This document shows positions 42,959 to 52,140 of a DNA stretch of 64,000 bases, piece after piece. The notes below the pieces were generated by a model. The model saw nothing but the letters and a program-made list of their open reading frames with translations, did no database searches and was not told the origin of the DNA. Position 1 is the stretch's first letter. Each line of letters starts with the position of its first letter. The position numbers and the translations under genes are program-made. The stretch is from Sellimonas caecigallum (lineage in GTDB: Bacteria > Bacillota > Clostridia > Lachnospirales > Lachnospiraceae): positions 496,001 to 560,000 of the forward strand of contig NZ_CP173660.1 of NCBI RefSeq assembly GCF_045038405.1, written 5' to 3'.

Positions 42959-45883
42959 TTAGAACAATGCTTTCACTTCTTTAAATACAGCCTGTTCTTT
43001 TTCTACTTTCTCTTCGTTTCCAATGACGCAGATCTGCTCTGCATCGATCACTTTCTCCACAATATCTGCCAGCGCACGGATATCTTCCTGTGTTGCATGC
43101 AGCACCTGAAGACGTTCTTCTTTGATCGTCTGGGCAGATACTCTGTTCATATACAGATTCATGGAACGGTCTCCTTTTATGGCTGGTGTCATCGGCTGGT
43201 CCATATTGCTGATGGTTCCTATGATGAATTTTGTCATATCTCGGTCGCTTACTGAGAAATTCCGAAGGTATTCCGTCACTCCTCTATAGATATCCAGCGT
43301 ATTTTTCAGATGAGGATCCCGGTAGGACACAAAGTATCCTTCTCCCAGCCGGTTGAAACTACTCATACAGCCGTACGCGCCGCCTTTAACACGGATATTC
43401 TGCCAGAGATATTCATACCCCATGATCACTTTCAGAATCTGGAGCGCCCCCGTATACTGCTGTCCTGCTTCGATAAAATTGCCCGCCATTGCAGCATACT
43501 GTACTTTGGAAGATGTCATAAACCCTTCGTTTTTCTTCTCACAAACAAGGGTAAATCCACCCTTTTCCACCTCATCCGTGCAGAGTGCACCCGCAAACTC
43601 CTCCATCTCGCGAAGTACCGGATCAAGGCTTTCCCTGGAAGCTGTGTAGCTTACCATCATATTTTCCCTGCGGAATATCTTTTTTACAAGATGCGTCAGA
43701 CAGGCTGTCAGTTTTTCTTTTTCTTTCTCAAAATGATCCGCAATCCTGCTCACAGTCTCGTAGTACTCGATTCCGTTTGTCATATCTTTGAACCTTGCAA
43801 GCGGCGAATTATAGGACATTGCCCGAAGCGCTGCGCTTGTGTGTCCGGCGGAGAGGAATTTCATCTGCAGTCTGGACTTCAGCATATCCACGATCTCTTT
43901 CAAACGTTTTTCATCTGTCAGAACAGAATGCATCAAAATTTCTTTCATCATGGAGCAGGCAAACGGAAGCCCTTCGTACAGTGATTTTGCCTTTATCTCA
44001 AATGTCGGCCGGTATTCTTTTTCTTTTACTTTCGTCACATCCGCATACATCTCAAGAGAAGTCTCAATTCCGCCGGTGCGCATATTGATCTCGTTGAAAA
44101 GTTCTCCGTACTCATAGTGTTCCGTATCAATGATACCGAGCACCGCCTGAAGAAGCCCTACATAAGGGATTTCTTCCTGCGTCAACGTTCTGAGATCAAA
44201 GAGAATATCCAGATATCCGATACCGTTTGTCTCGATTTCATGGTAAATAAACGGCACATCCCCTGCTTTAAGTTCTTCGTTGAAGATCGGAGCGATTTCC
44301 TCTGAAATATCGCTTACTTCCAACACCGGAATCTTCTCCAGGATTTCGGCAGGAGTAGGTTCTTCCTGATATTCCCTGAGCTCTTTTGTATCTCTCACAA
44401 GTTTTGCGAGCTCCTCCTCAGACAAGCTTTCCTTGTATGCTTTCAATTTTTCAGCCAGTTCCTTGTCATGTTTTGCAGTCAGCCCTTTTTTCGGACTGAT
44501 CGTGACGATGGATGCGTGCGGATTGTCGAGCAGATACTCCCGAATGAGTGTTTCGTAATAACCGGTAGATATCTGTTTTTTCAAAAATGCAAAGGTATCC
44601 AACGCTTCGATGTGGATAAACGGCTTGCTGTCATCGTAAAGCCAGCTGTCGAAAATCTGAAGGCCGTACATCAGCCCTTTCGGATAGTTCCCAAAATCCG
44701 CTTCATGGTAACGGAATTCATGGTAATTAATCCCTGCTGTCAGGGCCTTCTCATCCATGCCTTCCTCTGCAATCTTCCGAAGCGTATCTTCAATGACACG
44801 GACAAACTCTTCTTTCTGCGACAGCTCTGCATTCTTTGCGATCACGGAAAAAATCGGCTGATATATGCCGTTATCGTAGGAGCCTGTCACATCGTAGCCG
44901 ATGCCTGCATCCAAAAGTGCCTTTTTAAGAGGTGCTCCCGGGGCGGATAAAAGTGCATAATCAAGTACGGAAAACGCCATATACAACTCTCTGTCAAGGC
45001 TTGTTCCCACCACTTTATTGTAAGACAGATACGTATTATTTTCCTCAGACTCTGTATTGGAAATCGAGTATTCACGGTCCCATTCTACTGTTTTTTCAAA
45101 TGGCTTCTGCATCCTGATAGCCGAGTCGATCTCTTCTTTTTCAAACTTGCTCAGATACATCTCATCCAGCCATGCAAGCTTCTCTTCCATATCCATATTT
45201 CCGTACAGATAGATATAGCTGTTGGAAGGATGGTAATACTTTTTGTGGAAAGCCAGGAACTGTTCATAGCTGAGGGACGGGATCTCATCCGGGTCTCCTC
45301 CGGACTCGTTTGAGTACGCTGTATCCGGGAAAAGTGAATTCAGCACCATACGGTCCAGAACACCTTCCGGAGATGAAAATGCACCTTTCATCTCATTGTA
45401 CACAACTCCATTGTATTTTAGTTCTGCATCTTCACTCTCCAGCTCATAACTCCATCCTTCCTGGCGGAATGTTTTGTCGTTCTCATAGATATTCGGATAA
45501 AAAACGGCATCCATATATACATGCATCAGATTCTGAAAATCTTTGTCATTGCAGCTTGCCACCGGATACACCGTCTTGTCCGGATAGGTCATGGCATTTA
45601 AAAATGTATTGAGTGATCCCTTTACCAGCTCAACGAACGGATCCTTAGCCGGAAAATTTCTCGATCCGCACAACACGGAGTGTTCCAGAATATGTGGAAG
45701 TCCTGTGCTGTCCTCCGGCGGTGTCCGGAATCCCACTGTAAATACTTTGTTTTCATCATCATTTTCGATAAGTACGAGCCTTGCTCCGCTCTTTTTGTGA
45801 CGCAAAAGCGTTCCGTCCGACTGAATGCCTTCCAGTCGTTTCTGTTCCAGCACTTCATATGCTTCTAATCTTTTTCCGTCCAT
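42959..45883 (-). CDS. M16C family zinc metallopeptidase
   Basis: The 974-residue protein is a presequence-protease-like (PreP/Cym1) M16C enzyme, a closed chamber that degrades unfolded peptides of moderate size. The inverted zinc motif is in LPHILEHSVLCGS (HxxEH, about residue 52-60), with the distal Glu ligand in NEMKGAFSSPEGV. The M16C-associated domain occupies the middle, and the inactive C-terminal half completes the clamshell. The ribosome site is AAGGAG. In this operon it precedes era; a cytosolic peptide-clearing role is likely. Confidence 0.94.
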   Translation of the reverse strand: MDGKRLEAYEVLEQKRLEGIQSDGTLLRHKKSGARLVLIENDDENKVFTVGFRTPPEDSTGLPHILEHSVLCGSRNFPAKDPFVELVKGSLNTFLNAMTYPDKTVYPVASCNDKDFQNLMHVYMDAVFYPNIYENDKTFRQEGWSYELESEDAELKYNGVVYNEMKGAFSSPEGVLDRMVLNSLFPDTAYSNESGGDPDEIPSLSYEQFLAFHKKYYHPSNSYIYLYGNMDMEEKLAWLDEMYLSKFEKEEIDSAIRMQKPFEKTVEWDREYSISNTESEENNTYLSYNKVVGTSLDRELYMAFSVLDYALLSAPGAPLKKALLDAGIGYDVTGSYDNGIYQPIFSVIAKNAELSQKEEFVRVIEDTLRKIAEEGMDEKALTAGINYHEFRYHEADFGNYPKGLMYGLQIFDSWLYDDSKPFIHIEALDTFAFLKKQISTGYYETLIREYLLDNPHASIVTISPKKGLTAKHDKELAEKLKAYKESLSEEELAKLVRDTKELREYQEEPTPAEILEKIPVLEVSDISEEIAPIFNEELKAGDVPFIYHEIETNGIGYLDILFDLRTLTQEEIPYVGLLQAVLGIIDTEHYEYGELFNEINMRTGGIETSLEMYADVTKVKEKEYRPTFEIKAKSLYEGLPFACSMMKEILMHSVLTDEKRLKEIVDMLKSRLQMKFLSAGHTSAALRAMSYNSPLARFKDMTNGIEYYETVSRIADHFEKEKEKLTACLTHLVKKIFRRENMMVSYTASRESLDPVLREMEEFAGALCTDEVEKGGFTLVCEKKNEGFMTSSKVQYAAMAGNFIEAGQQYTGALQILKVIMGYEYLWQNIRVKGGAYGCMSSFNRLGEGYFVSYRDPHLKNTLDIYRGVTEYLRNFSVSDRDMTKFIIGTISNMDQPMTPAIKGDRSMNLYMNRVSAQTIKEERLQVLHATQEDIRALADIVEKVIDAEQICVIGNEEKVEKEQAVFKEVKALF

Positions 45884-45910
45884 ACGCTCACTCCTTCTGT
45901 CGTTCCTGCG

Positions 45911-46642
45911 CTATACCGCTTTTTTCTTTTCTTTATCATCTAGTATGCCGCTTTTTTGGTCTTCTCTATGCACGGAACTTTCCGCTTCACTTTTCTCGAT
46001 CATATTGCGTATATCCTGCATTTCCTGATCCAGACGTGAGATGACATTGGCACACCGTTTTAGCTTTGTAATGATCTGTTCTTCATTTTCGATCACTTTT
46101 TTATACCGCAGCTTGTGATCCACACTTGCCCAGAAATCCATGGCTATCGTGCGGAACTGCACCTCCACTTTCATATATTTCTTGCCGTCTGCCAGAAAGA
46201 TCGGCACTTCCAGTATCAGGTGGAGACTTCGGTATCCGTTGTCCTTCGGATGCTTGATATAGTCTTTTGTCCGCAAAAGGCGGATATCATCCTGCTTTGT
46301 CAAAAGCTCTGCCAGCTTATAGATATCTTCCTGAAACGCACATACGACCCGGATCCCAGCCACATCAAACAGATTCTCTTCGATGCTGGTCAACGTCAGC
46401 TCAAATCCTTTGCGCTGCATCTTTTCCAGGATACTCTCCGGAGATTTCAGCCTTGTCTCGATAGATTCAAAAGGATTGCGGTCATAGTTCAGGGAGAACT
46501 CCGCATTCAATACGTTAAGCTTTGTCTCCACTTCCATGATCGCACATTTATATTTGTTCATCAATGCTGTAAATTCCGCGCTGTTTTCCAATCCACGGCC
46601 AAGTTCCAGAGCCAGATCAGAAGTTTTCAAGTTCTCATTCAT
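45911..46642 (-). CDS. Small alarmone synthetase, RelA/SpoT synthetase domain
   Basis: The protein makes (p)ppGpp from ATP and GDP/GTP; it has a synthetase domain only, with no HD hydrolase. ATG 46642 (MNENLKTSDLAL) follows AGAGGTG, giving 243 residues. Core motifs are DVAGIRVVCAF (about 105), KHPKDNGYRSLHL (about 137) and VEVQFRTIAMDFWASVDHKLRYK (shown in part; about 165). The charged C-terminal tail resembles the RelQ/YjbM type, which forms tetramers. It starts the operon leading through the M16 peptidase to era, so alarmone supply and ribosome assembly are co-transcribed. Confidence 0.9.
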   Translation of the reverse strand: MNENLKTSDLALELGRGLENSAEFTALMNKYKCAIMEVETKLNVLNAEFSLNYDRNPFESIETRLKSPESILEKMQRKGFELTLTSIEENLFDVAGIRVVCAFQEDIYKLAELLTKQDDIRLLRTKDYIKHPKDNGYRSLHLILEVPIFLADGKKYMKVEVQFRTIAMDFWASVDHKLRYKKVIENEEQIITKLKRCANVISRLDQEMQDIRNMIEKSEAESSVHREDQKSGILDDKEKKKAV

Positions 46643-46716
46643 TGACTTACACCTCTTTTTCCTCAAAACCTTTGTTGGCTTTTTCTAAACACGGGAATGC
46701 TGATTCCCCTCTGTAT

Positions 46717-46746
46717 AGTATAACAGAGCCCCCCTGGAATCTCCAA
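46717..46746 (-). promoter_or_regulatory. Candidate promoter of the alarmone synthetase-era-glyS operon
   Basis: TTGGAG (46741-46746), 18 bases, TATACT (46717-46722) on the minus strand, about 75 bases before ATG 46642. Confidence 0.5.
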
Positions 46747-46790
46747 TGAAAAATCTATAAACAATTCGCACCATCATTCTGATTTTGTGC

Positions 46791-46796
46791 TATGAT
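46791..46796 (+). promoter_or_regulatory. Extended -10 candidate for the glycerophosphodiesterase gene
   Basis: TGCTATGAT on the plus strand, about 78 bases before ATG 46875; no convincing -35. It would be divergent from the promoter at 46717-46746. Confidence 0.35.
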
Positions 46797-46874
46797 GATA
46801 GCAGAGGAATTCATCCGTACACATTGCTTGCAGGATGTTTTGTCATAAGATTTTTTACACTCAGGAGGAAGGTT

Positions 46875-47702
46875 ATGAATAGAAAAAATTTTTCTGTCTT
46901 GACACACGCTGCTGCACTTGGCCTTGCCTATCTCTTTTCCATTACACCGCGGCTCATTGGGCGGGCAAAGAGAATGCCGGGACTTTATTTTGCGCACCGG
47001 GGGCTCCACAATATTGAGAATGGGATCCCTGAGAATACGCTGGCAGCATTCCAGGCTGCGGCGGACCATGGTTATGGGATCGAAATGGATGTCCAGCTTA
47101 CGAAAGATGGTCAGGTTGTCGTAGCCCATGACTTCGACTTAAAGAGGATCTGCGGCATCGAAAAAGATGTGGATGAATGCACATACGAGGAGCTGTGCCG
47201 CTTTCCCGTCCTTGGGACCGACCAAAGAATCCCTCTGTTGAAAGATGTTCTGAAAATTGTGGACGGGAAAGTACCGCTGATCGTGGAAATCAAGTATAAA
47301 AAGATTGGGAGCGCTGTCTGCAGGAAAACCGCACAGATTCTGGACACGTACCCGGGAACTTACTGTATCGAATCATTCCACCCTCTGGCACTTTTGTGGT
47401 ACCGGAAATTCCGTCCGGACATCTGTCGTGGACAGCTGGCGATGAATTTTCATAGGGATGACGGGAAATTCCATCCTGTGTACTATTTTCCACGCCATCT
47501 GCTCCTGAATTTCCTTACCAAGCCGGATTTCATCGCCTACGATCACCACGCAAAAGCTGCGATTTCCCTGACCTTGTGCCGGGTGCTCTTTGGGATTCCG
47601 TGTTTTGCCTGGACTGTAAAATCCGTCCGGGAACTGTACGCCTGCGAGCGAACCTTTGACTATTTTATTTTTGAAGGATTTCTCCCTGAAAGAGACAAGT
47701 GA
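46875..47702 (+). CDS. Glycerophosphodiester phosphodiesterase family protein
   Basis: GDPD enzymes cut glycerophosphodiesters to glycerol-3-phosphate and an alcohol. ATG 46875 follows AGGAGGAA; the frame is open further upstream, without a site. The 275-residue protein has a hydrophobic N-terminal segment (about 8-22), then the catalytic FAHRGLHN and the metal-binding PENTLAAF, EMDVQLTKDG and AHDFDLKR. IVEIKYK provides the later Glu and Lys. One membrane anchor suggests action at the inner face or outside on lipoteichoic acid or lipid headgroups. One of three plus-strand genes; convergent with the aldehyde dehydrogenase gene. Confidence 0.92.
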   Translation: MNRKNFSVLTHAAALGLAYLFSITPRLIGRAKRMPGLYFAHRGLHNIENGIPENTLAAFQAAADHGYGIEMDVQLTKDGQVVVAHDFDLKRICGIEKDVDECTYEELCRFPVLGTDQRIPLLKDVLKIVDGKVPLIVEIKYKKIGSAVCRKTAQILDTYPGTYCIESFHPLALLWYRKFRPDICRGQLAMNFHRDDGKFHPVYYFPRHLLLNFLTKPDFIAYDHHAKAAISLTLCRVLFGIPCFAWTVKSVRELYACERTFDYFIFEGFLPERDK

Positions 47703-47712
47703 CAGATAAAGC

Positions 47713-47755
47713 AAAAAGGAAGGGCACATCCGCCTGGATGCACCCTTCTTTTTGT
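47713..47755. terminator. Shared terminator between convergent GDPD and hydroxyproline operons
   Basis: AAAAAGGAAGGG-ca-CATCC / GGATG-ca-CCCTTCTTTTT hairpin (small bulges) lies between the two convergent stops and has T runs on both strands. Confidence 0.8.
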
Positions 47756-47756
47756 T

Positions 47757-49163
47757 TTATCTGTCATAGATTGTTTTCACTTCCAGGAATTCTTCATAGC
47801 CTTCTACGCCGCCTTCCCTTCCGAGACCAGACTGTTTATATCCTCCAAACGGGGATGCCACGTCCCACTGTCCGGCGTTGACATAGACCGTTCCGGTCTT
47901 CATCTGGCGGGCTACCTTGTTTGCCTCTTCCTCTGTTCCAAACACCGCTCCTGCAAGCCCGTATATGCTGTCGTTGGCGATTTCCACCGCCTCTTCCACC
48001 GTCCGGTACGGCAATACCACAAGTACCGGTCCAAAGATTTCCTCCTGGGCAATCCGCATATCTCGCTTCACGTCGCTGAATACGACCGGTTCCACATAAT
48101 AACTGCCATTGTCTTCCGGGATTGTTCCGGCAATCATCCGTGCCCCCTCTTCAAGGCCAAGTTCAATATATTTTCTTACCCTGTCAAACTGTTTTCTTGA
48201 GGAAAGAGGTCCCTGTGACACCGTCCAGTCGTCAGACGGTCCGTATGTGTAATCCTTCAGCTCGTTCAAAATGATTGCTTCCGCCCTGGAAAGCTCATCT
48301 TCCGGCACAAGAAGCCTGGTAAGCGCATTGCACGTCTGCCCTGCATTTGGGACAACGGTGTCGAGAACCGTCCGAATACCGCCCTCCCAGTCTCCGCCTT
48401 TCAGAAGGATGGCTGCAGATTTTCCTCCCAGTTCCAGCGCCAGCTTTTTGATGTTCACGAGAGCCTTTCTCGCCACTTCTCTTCCGGCATCTGTGGATCC
48501 GGTAAAGGAGATCATATCCACATCTTTATGGGAAGCCAGCGCATTCCCGACTTCTCCTCCGCGCCCGGTCACAAGATTGAACACCCCATGCGGATATCCC
48601 GCTTTCTCAATCTCTTCCGTCAGAATGTAAGCCGTAAGAGGAGTGAACTGGCTTGGTTTCAGCACAACGCAGTTTCCTGCCAGAAGTGCCGGCACCACTT
48701 TCTTTTCAATCTGTTCCAGAGGGAAATTCCACGGTGTAAGTCCTCCCACTACCCCTACTGGTTCTCTTCTCACAACTGATGTCTGCCTTCTCTGCTCATA
48801 TGTAAATTCTGAGGCCACTTTCACATAATGGGACGCCTCCAAAAGGAAAGGATCTGTGTGTACTTCCGCCGAAACTTTGTACGGAGAGCCCAGCTCTTTT
48901 GTGATGGTTTCGATCAGTTCCTGCCTGCGGCTTTTCAGCCCTTCCACAACCTTTCCCATCAGATCCAGCCTTGTCTCAAGAGGCGTATACTGCCATGTTT
49001 CAAACGCCTTGCGGGCTGCCTCTACCGCCCGATCCACATCTTTTTCGTTTCCTCTTGGCACTTTCGCGATGATCTCATGGGTAGCAGGATTTTCAATCTC
49101 AATATACGCGTCGCTTTGGGAGTCTACCCATTCCCCGTCAATAAATAATTTGCGGATTTCCAT
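47757..49163 (-). CDS. Aldehyde dehydrogenase, probable 2-oxoglutarate semialdehyde dehydrogenase
   Basis: This NAD(P)-dependent aldehyde dehydrogenase of 468 residues has the catalytic Cys in NAGQTCNALTR (about 270), the general-base Glu in LELGGKS (about 240), the NAD-binding TGSTDAGREV and the oxyanion Asn in TPWNFP. As last gene of an operon with an epimerase, dehydrogenase subunits and a DapA-family protein, it is placed to oxidise 2-oxoglutarate semialdehyde to 2-oxoglutarate, the last step of hydroxyproline breakdown. The substrate is inferred from context; ALDH specificity cannot be read safely from sequence. The ribosome site is AAGGAG. Confidence 0.85.
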   Translation of the reverse strand: MEIRKLFIDGEWVDSQSDAYIEIENPATHEIIAKVPRGNEKDVDRAVEAARKAFETWQYTPLETRLDLMGKVVEGLKSRRQELIETITKELGSPYKVSAEVHTDPFLLEASHYVKVASEFTYEQRRQTSVVRREPVGVVGGLTPWNFPLEQIEKKVVPALLAGNCVVLKPSQFTPLTAYILTEEIEKAGYPHGVFNLVTGRGGEVGNALASHKDVDMISFTGSTDAGREVARKALVNIKKLALELGGKSAAILLKGGDWEGGIRTVLDTVVPNAGQTCNALTRLLVPEDELSRAEAIILNELKDYTYGPSDDWTVSQGPLSSRKQFDRVRKYIELGLEEGARMIAGTIPEDNGSYYVEPVVFSDVKRDMRIAQEEIFGPVLVVLPYRTVEEAVEIANDSIYGLAGAVFGTEEEANKVARQMKTGTVYVNAGQWDVASPFGGYKQSGLGREGGVEGYEEFLEVKTIYDR

Positions 49164-49186
49164 ATCTGTTTTCTCCTTTCCTGCAT

Positions 49187-50077
49187 TTATCTGAGTTTTT
49201 CAAACTGCATTGCTCTTTCCACATAGGACTTCTCTTCCCCGGTAAGTTCCATCCTTGGCCTTCTCACAAAACCACCGTTCAGTCCCTTTTTACCAAGCCC
49301 ATATTTCAAAGCCTGTACCGGTTTCGGGAAAGACTCAAGGACGTTGAGAGCAGGGAGGATCTCCTTGTAAATCTGCATCCCTTTTTCCAGGTCTTTTTCC
49401 AGGCATACCGACCGATACAGTTCCACACATTGCCTTGGCGCAACGTTTGCCAGCATGGAGATCCATCCGCATGCGCCGTCCGCAAAGCTTTCATACGCCA
49501 GATTGTCGCATCCGCAGAAGACGGACACTTCTTTCGGCGCATCCAGGAGTACTTCCGTCAGTTTCTGCATCGTCCCGCTGGATTCTTTTACGATGGCTGT
49601 GTAAGGAAGGGCCAGGATTTTTCTGAACGCTTCCTGCCCGATCTCGATCCCGGCAGATCCCGGGTTATTGTATGCCACGATCGGGAACTCGGTCTGTTCT
49701 TCTATATAACGGTAATGTTCCACAATCTCATCCTGGGCAGGGTGGCAGTAGAAAGAAGGGAGCACCATGGCCGCGTGGGCTCCGCATGCCTTGATATTTT
49801 TTACAAGTTTTACAACATCCTCCGGCCTTTCTCTGGATGCTCCCACGATCACACTTGTGCGATCCTTGATATAAGGAACAATCTCTTTTACATACTCCAT
49901 GTGTTCTTCATCCGAAATGCTCTGATACTCTCCGGTGGCTCCGAGAATACAGACGCCCTGGACTCCGTTTTCGATCAGCCAATCCAGATTTTTTTTGGCT
50001 GACTCATAATCAAAGGTACCGTCTTTCTGGAATGGTGTGACGGCAACTGCGTATACTCCGCAAAATAATGGATTCAT
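49187..50077 (-). CDS. DapA-family lyase, probable pyrroline-4-hydroxy-2-carboxylate deaminase
   Basis: The 296-residue TIM-barrel protein belongs to the dihydrodipicolinate synthase/N-acetylneuraminate lyase family. The Schiff-base Lys lies in TAIVKESSG (about 162), the Tyr in VAYNNPGSAG (about 134), and the pyruvate-carboxylate loop reads LGATGEYQS instead of the common GTTGE. True DapA would sit with lysine genes. Here it lies between an amino-acid oxidase-like gene and an aldehyde dehydrogenase, the position of the deaminase that converts pyrroline-4-hydroxy-2-carboxylate to 2-oxoglutarate semialdehyde. The assignment rests on context plus family. Confidence 0.83.
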   Translation of the reverse strand: MNPLFCGVYAVAVTPFQKDGTFDYESAKKNLDWLIENGVQGVCILGATGEYQSISDEEHMEYVKEIVPYIKDRTSVIVGASRERPEDVVKLVKNIKACGAHAAMVLPSFYCHPAQDEIVEHYRYIEEQTEFPIVAYNNPGSAGIEIGQEAFRKILALPYTAIVKESSGTMQKLTEVLLDAPKEVSVFCGCDNLAYESFADGACGWISMLANVAPRQCVELYRSVCLEKDLEKGMQIYKEILPALNVLESFPKPVQALKYGLGKKGLNGGFVRRPRMELTGEEKSYVERAMQFEKLR

Positions 50078-50111
50078 ATCTTACCTCCTGATATACGAAA
50101 TGGACTGTTTT

Positions 50112-51305
50112 TTATCTTTCTTCTTTTGAAAAAAATCTGTCGTAGCGAAGCGGGGACAGATCCATAAACGGCGCTTCTCCCGCAATCATATCTGCCATGA
50201 CTTTTCCTGTGATAGGGGCAAGCCCGATCCCATCTCCTTCGTGCCCGGCTGCAATATAGAATCCTTCCACCGGGGTCCCGGACACAATCGGCATGTGATC
50301 CGGCGTATACGGCCGCAGTCCGCTGTAGGAACGGATCACTTTGATGTCTGCTATAACCGGAAAGAATCGGATGGCACGTTCCGCCATGGCCTTCATGACT
50401 TCAATCTCCGAGGAAATGTCTTCCCCGGCAAAAGCCCTGGAAGAACCAATGAGAAAATTGTGGGATGCCGTCGGCTCAAACACAAACGCAACTCCATGTT
50501 TTTCTACCCGTTCAGAGACCGGCCTTCTGTAGCTTCCAGACTGAAATTTCGTGAGCATGTAGCCAAACTCGTGTACCTTTCTCCTGGCCACCTGGAAAGT
50601 CTGTTCCGACACAAGAATCTGCCCTTGCCTTGGCCGGATGGGAATCGGAAGTCCTACCATGGCCCCGATGGCCGGAGCCCACACGCCGCAGGCGTCCACA
50701 ACATTCCTGGCGAGGATCGTACCGTTTTCCGTTTCGATCCGGAACGCATCCTCCTGTTTTTCAATATTCGTTACGCGATTATGAAGAGAGAGGATGGCTC
50801 CCTTCTTTTCCGCTCCTAACGCCAGCCCGTAAGCCAGCCCGATTGGATAGACAGAACCGTCGGATATCGTCTCCAACCCTCCATAGATATCTTTTGCCAG
50901 CAGGGGTTCATCGTCCTGGATCTCTTTTTGATCCATCATACGCATGGAGATCCCGCACTCCTTCATGTCCTGGCAAAATTTTGAGGCAATCTCAAATTCC
51001 TCTTCCGTCTCAGTGAGGAACAGGCTTCCCTTTTGCTTCCACTCCAGATCATAGTCCAGTTCCCTGGAAAGCTCCGGGAACATATCCTGGCTTGCCTTTG
51101 CAAATATAGCGTCAAATCCCGGCTGTTTGTCACATACAAGCACATTTCCGTCGCTGCGGCTGCTCGTAGACTGCGCAATATCGCCCGCATCAATCAGAAC
51201 GACTTGAGCCCCTTTTTTGGCGTTGAAATACGCAACCGAGGAACCGATGGATCCTGCTCCGATTACCGCCACATCAAACGTCTTATACATTGTCCCGCTC
51301 ATCAT
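50112..51305 (-). CDS. FAD-dependent DAO-family oxidoreductase, dehydrogenase beta subunit
   Basis: ATG 51305 (MMSGTMYKTFDVAVIGAG) lies six bases after AAGGAGG and overlaps the ferredoxin-like gene by 23 bases. The 397-residue protein has the Rossmann FAD motif VIGAGSIGSSVAYFNAKKG at residues 10-28 and the C-terminal FAD contacts GLRPYTPDHMPIVSG and AAGHEGDGIGLAP. It is of the D-amino acid oxidase/sarcosine oxidase beta type. In heteromeric proline, hydroxyproline or opine dehydrogenases this is the subunit that oxidises the amino acid C-N bond. Together with the three upstream genes it probably forms a D-hydroxyproline dehydrogenase. Confidence 0.87.
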   Translation of the reverse strand: MMSGTMYKTFDVAVIGAGSIGSSVAYFNAKKGAQVVLIDAGDIAQSTSSRSDGNVLVCDKQPGFDAIFAKASQDMFPELSRELDYDLEWKQKGSLFLTETEEEFEIASKFCQDMKECGISMRMMDQKEIQDDEPLLAKDIYGGLETISDGSVYPIGLAYGLALGAEKKGAILSLHNRVTNIEKQEDAFRIETENGTILARNVVDACGVWAPAIGAMVGLPIPIRPRQGQILVSEQTFQVARRKVHEFGYMLTKFQSGSYRRPVSERVEKHGVAFVFEPTASHNFLIGSSRAFAGEDISSEIEVMKAMAERAIRFFPVIADIKVIRSYSGLRPYTPDHMPIVSGTPVEGFYIAAGHEGDGIGLAPITGKVMADMIAGEAPFMDLSPLRYDRFFSKEER

Positions 51306-52137
51306 CGCTTTCCTCCTTATCTGCCGCCAATTCCCCAAAGCTTACCGGGCGCACCGGCGGTCTGTCCGTACTTCCCAGTATCTCACTCATCGGTTTCCCG
51401 GTTTCTTCCGCGATCATCCTGGCAACGATCTTTCCGCATGTTCTCCCCTGGCAAAGTCCCATGCCGGCGCGGACTCTTCGTTTCACTTCCGTGACCGTTG
51501 TCGCCTTGTACTCACGGATCGCTTTTCGAATCTCTCCGGCTGTGATCTCCTCGCACCGGCAGACAATCACATCATCATCCAGAATCTCGTCCTTTTCTGC
51601 CTTGTGAAATCCTTCTCCCTTCTCCGGAAGCCGCAGCCTTCTCATCGTCCGGACCTGATCGGCATATTCTTTTGGAACAGCCAATGTGATAACCGGCGTG
51701 TGATCGTTTCTCTCCGGGTTCATGACTTTTATGACTTCTGCTTTGCAGACAAACTCCCCTGCCCTGCTGAGCGCATCCACCTGGTCGCCTTTTTGTGGAA
51801 GCGGCACGTACTCGAACGGAAAACTGACTGCTGCAAGCCCGTTTCCGAGAGACTTGTCCACCACGAAAATCGCAAGACCCGGACACGCCGCTACGCACAT
51901 CCCGCAGCCCACGCACTTTTCCGTATCGACACGCGGTGTATTTGTAATAGGGTTCCCAATCTGAATGGCATGAAACGGACATGCTCCCTCACAAGGATTG
52001 CACGGGATCTGCTGCACACATTCGACAACCGCTACCGGTCCTTTTTCCCAACGCTCTTCTTCCGGCCATCCGTTTGCCTGCCGTATTTCCTCCGCAGATG
52101 GATAGCCATCATAGATAATCCCTTTTTCTGTGCCCAT
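51283..52137 (-). CDS. Ferredoxin/BFD-like fusion, electron-transfer subunit
   Basis: This 284-residue protein fuses two iron-sulfur modules. Near residues 40-90 a 2x[4Fe-4S] ferredoxin domain shows CNPCEGACPF and CVGCGMCVAACPG, with an extra Cys before the first motif (VECVQQIPC). Near 190-245 is a BFD-type [2Fe-2S] domain with CRC and C-x4-C (LCQGRTC). In known opine/hydroxyproline dehydrogenases the BFD domain is the C-terminal part of the alpha subunit; here that subunit stops early and the BFD part sits on this ferredoxin. It should pass electrons from the flavins to an unknown acceptor. It starts three bases after the alpha-subunit stop. Confidence 0.85.
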   Translation of the reverse strand: MGTEKGIIYDGYPSAEEIRQANGWPEEERWEKGPVAVVECVQQIPCNPCEGACPFHAIQIGNPITNTPRVDTEKCVGCGMCVAACPGLAIFVVDKSLGNGLAAVSFPFEYVPLPQKGDQVDALSRAGEFVCKAEVIKVMNPERNDHTPVITLAVPKEYADQVRTMRRLRLPEKGEGFHKAEKDEILDDDVIVCRCEEITAGEIRKAIREYKATTVTEVKRRVRAGMGLCQGRTCGKIVARMIAEETGKPMSEILGSTDRPPVRPVSFGELAADKEESDDERDNV

Positions 52138-52140
52138 ATG

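Noticed and set aside
49187..50077. True dihydrodipicolinate synthase (dapA) for lysine
   Set aside because: The GTTGE loop is altered to GATGE, no lysine-pathway genes are near, and it is embedded in a catabolic operon.
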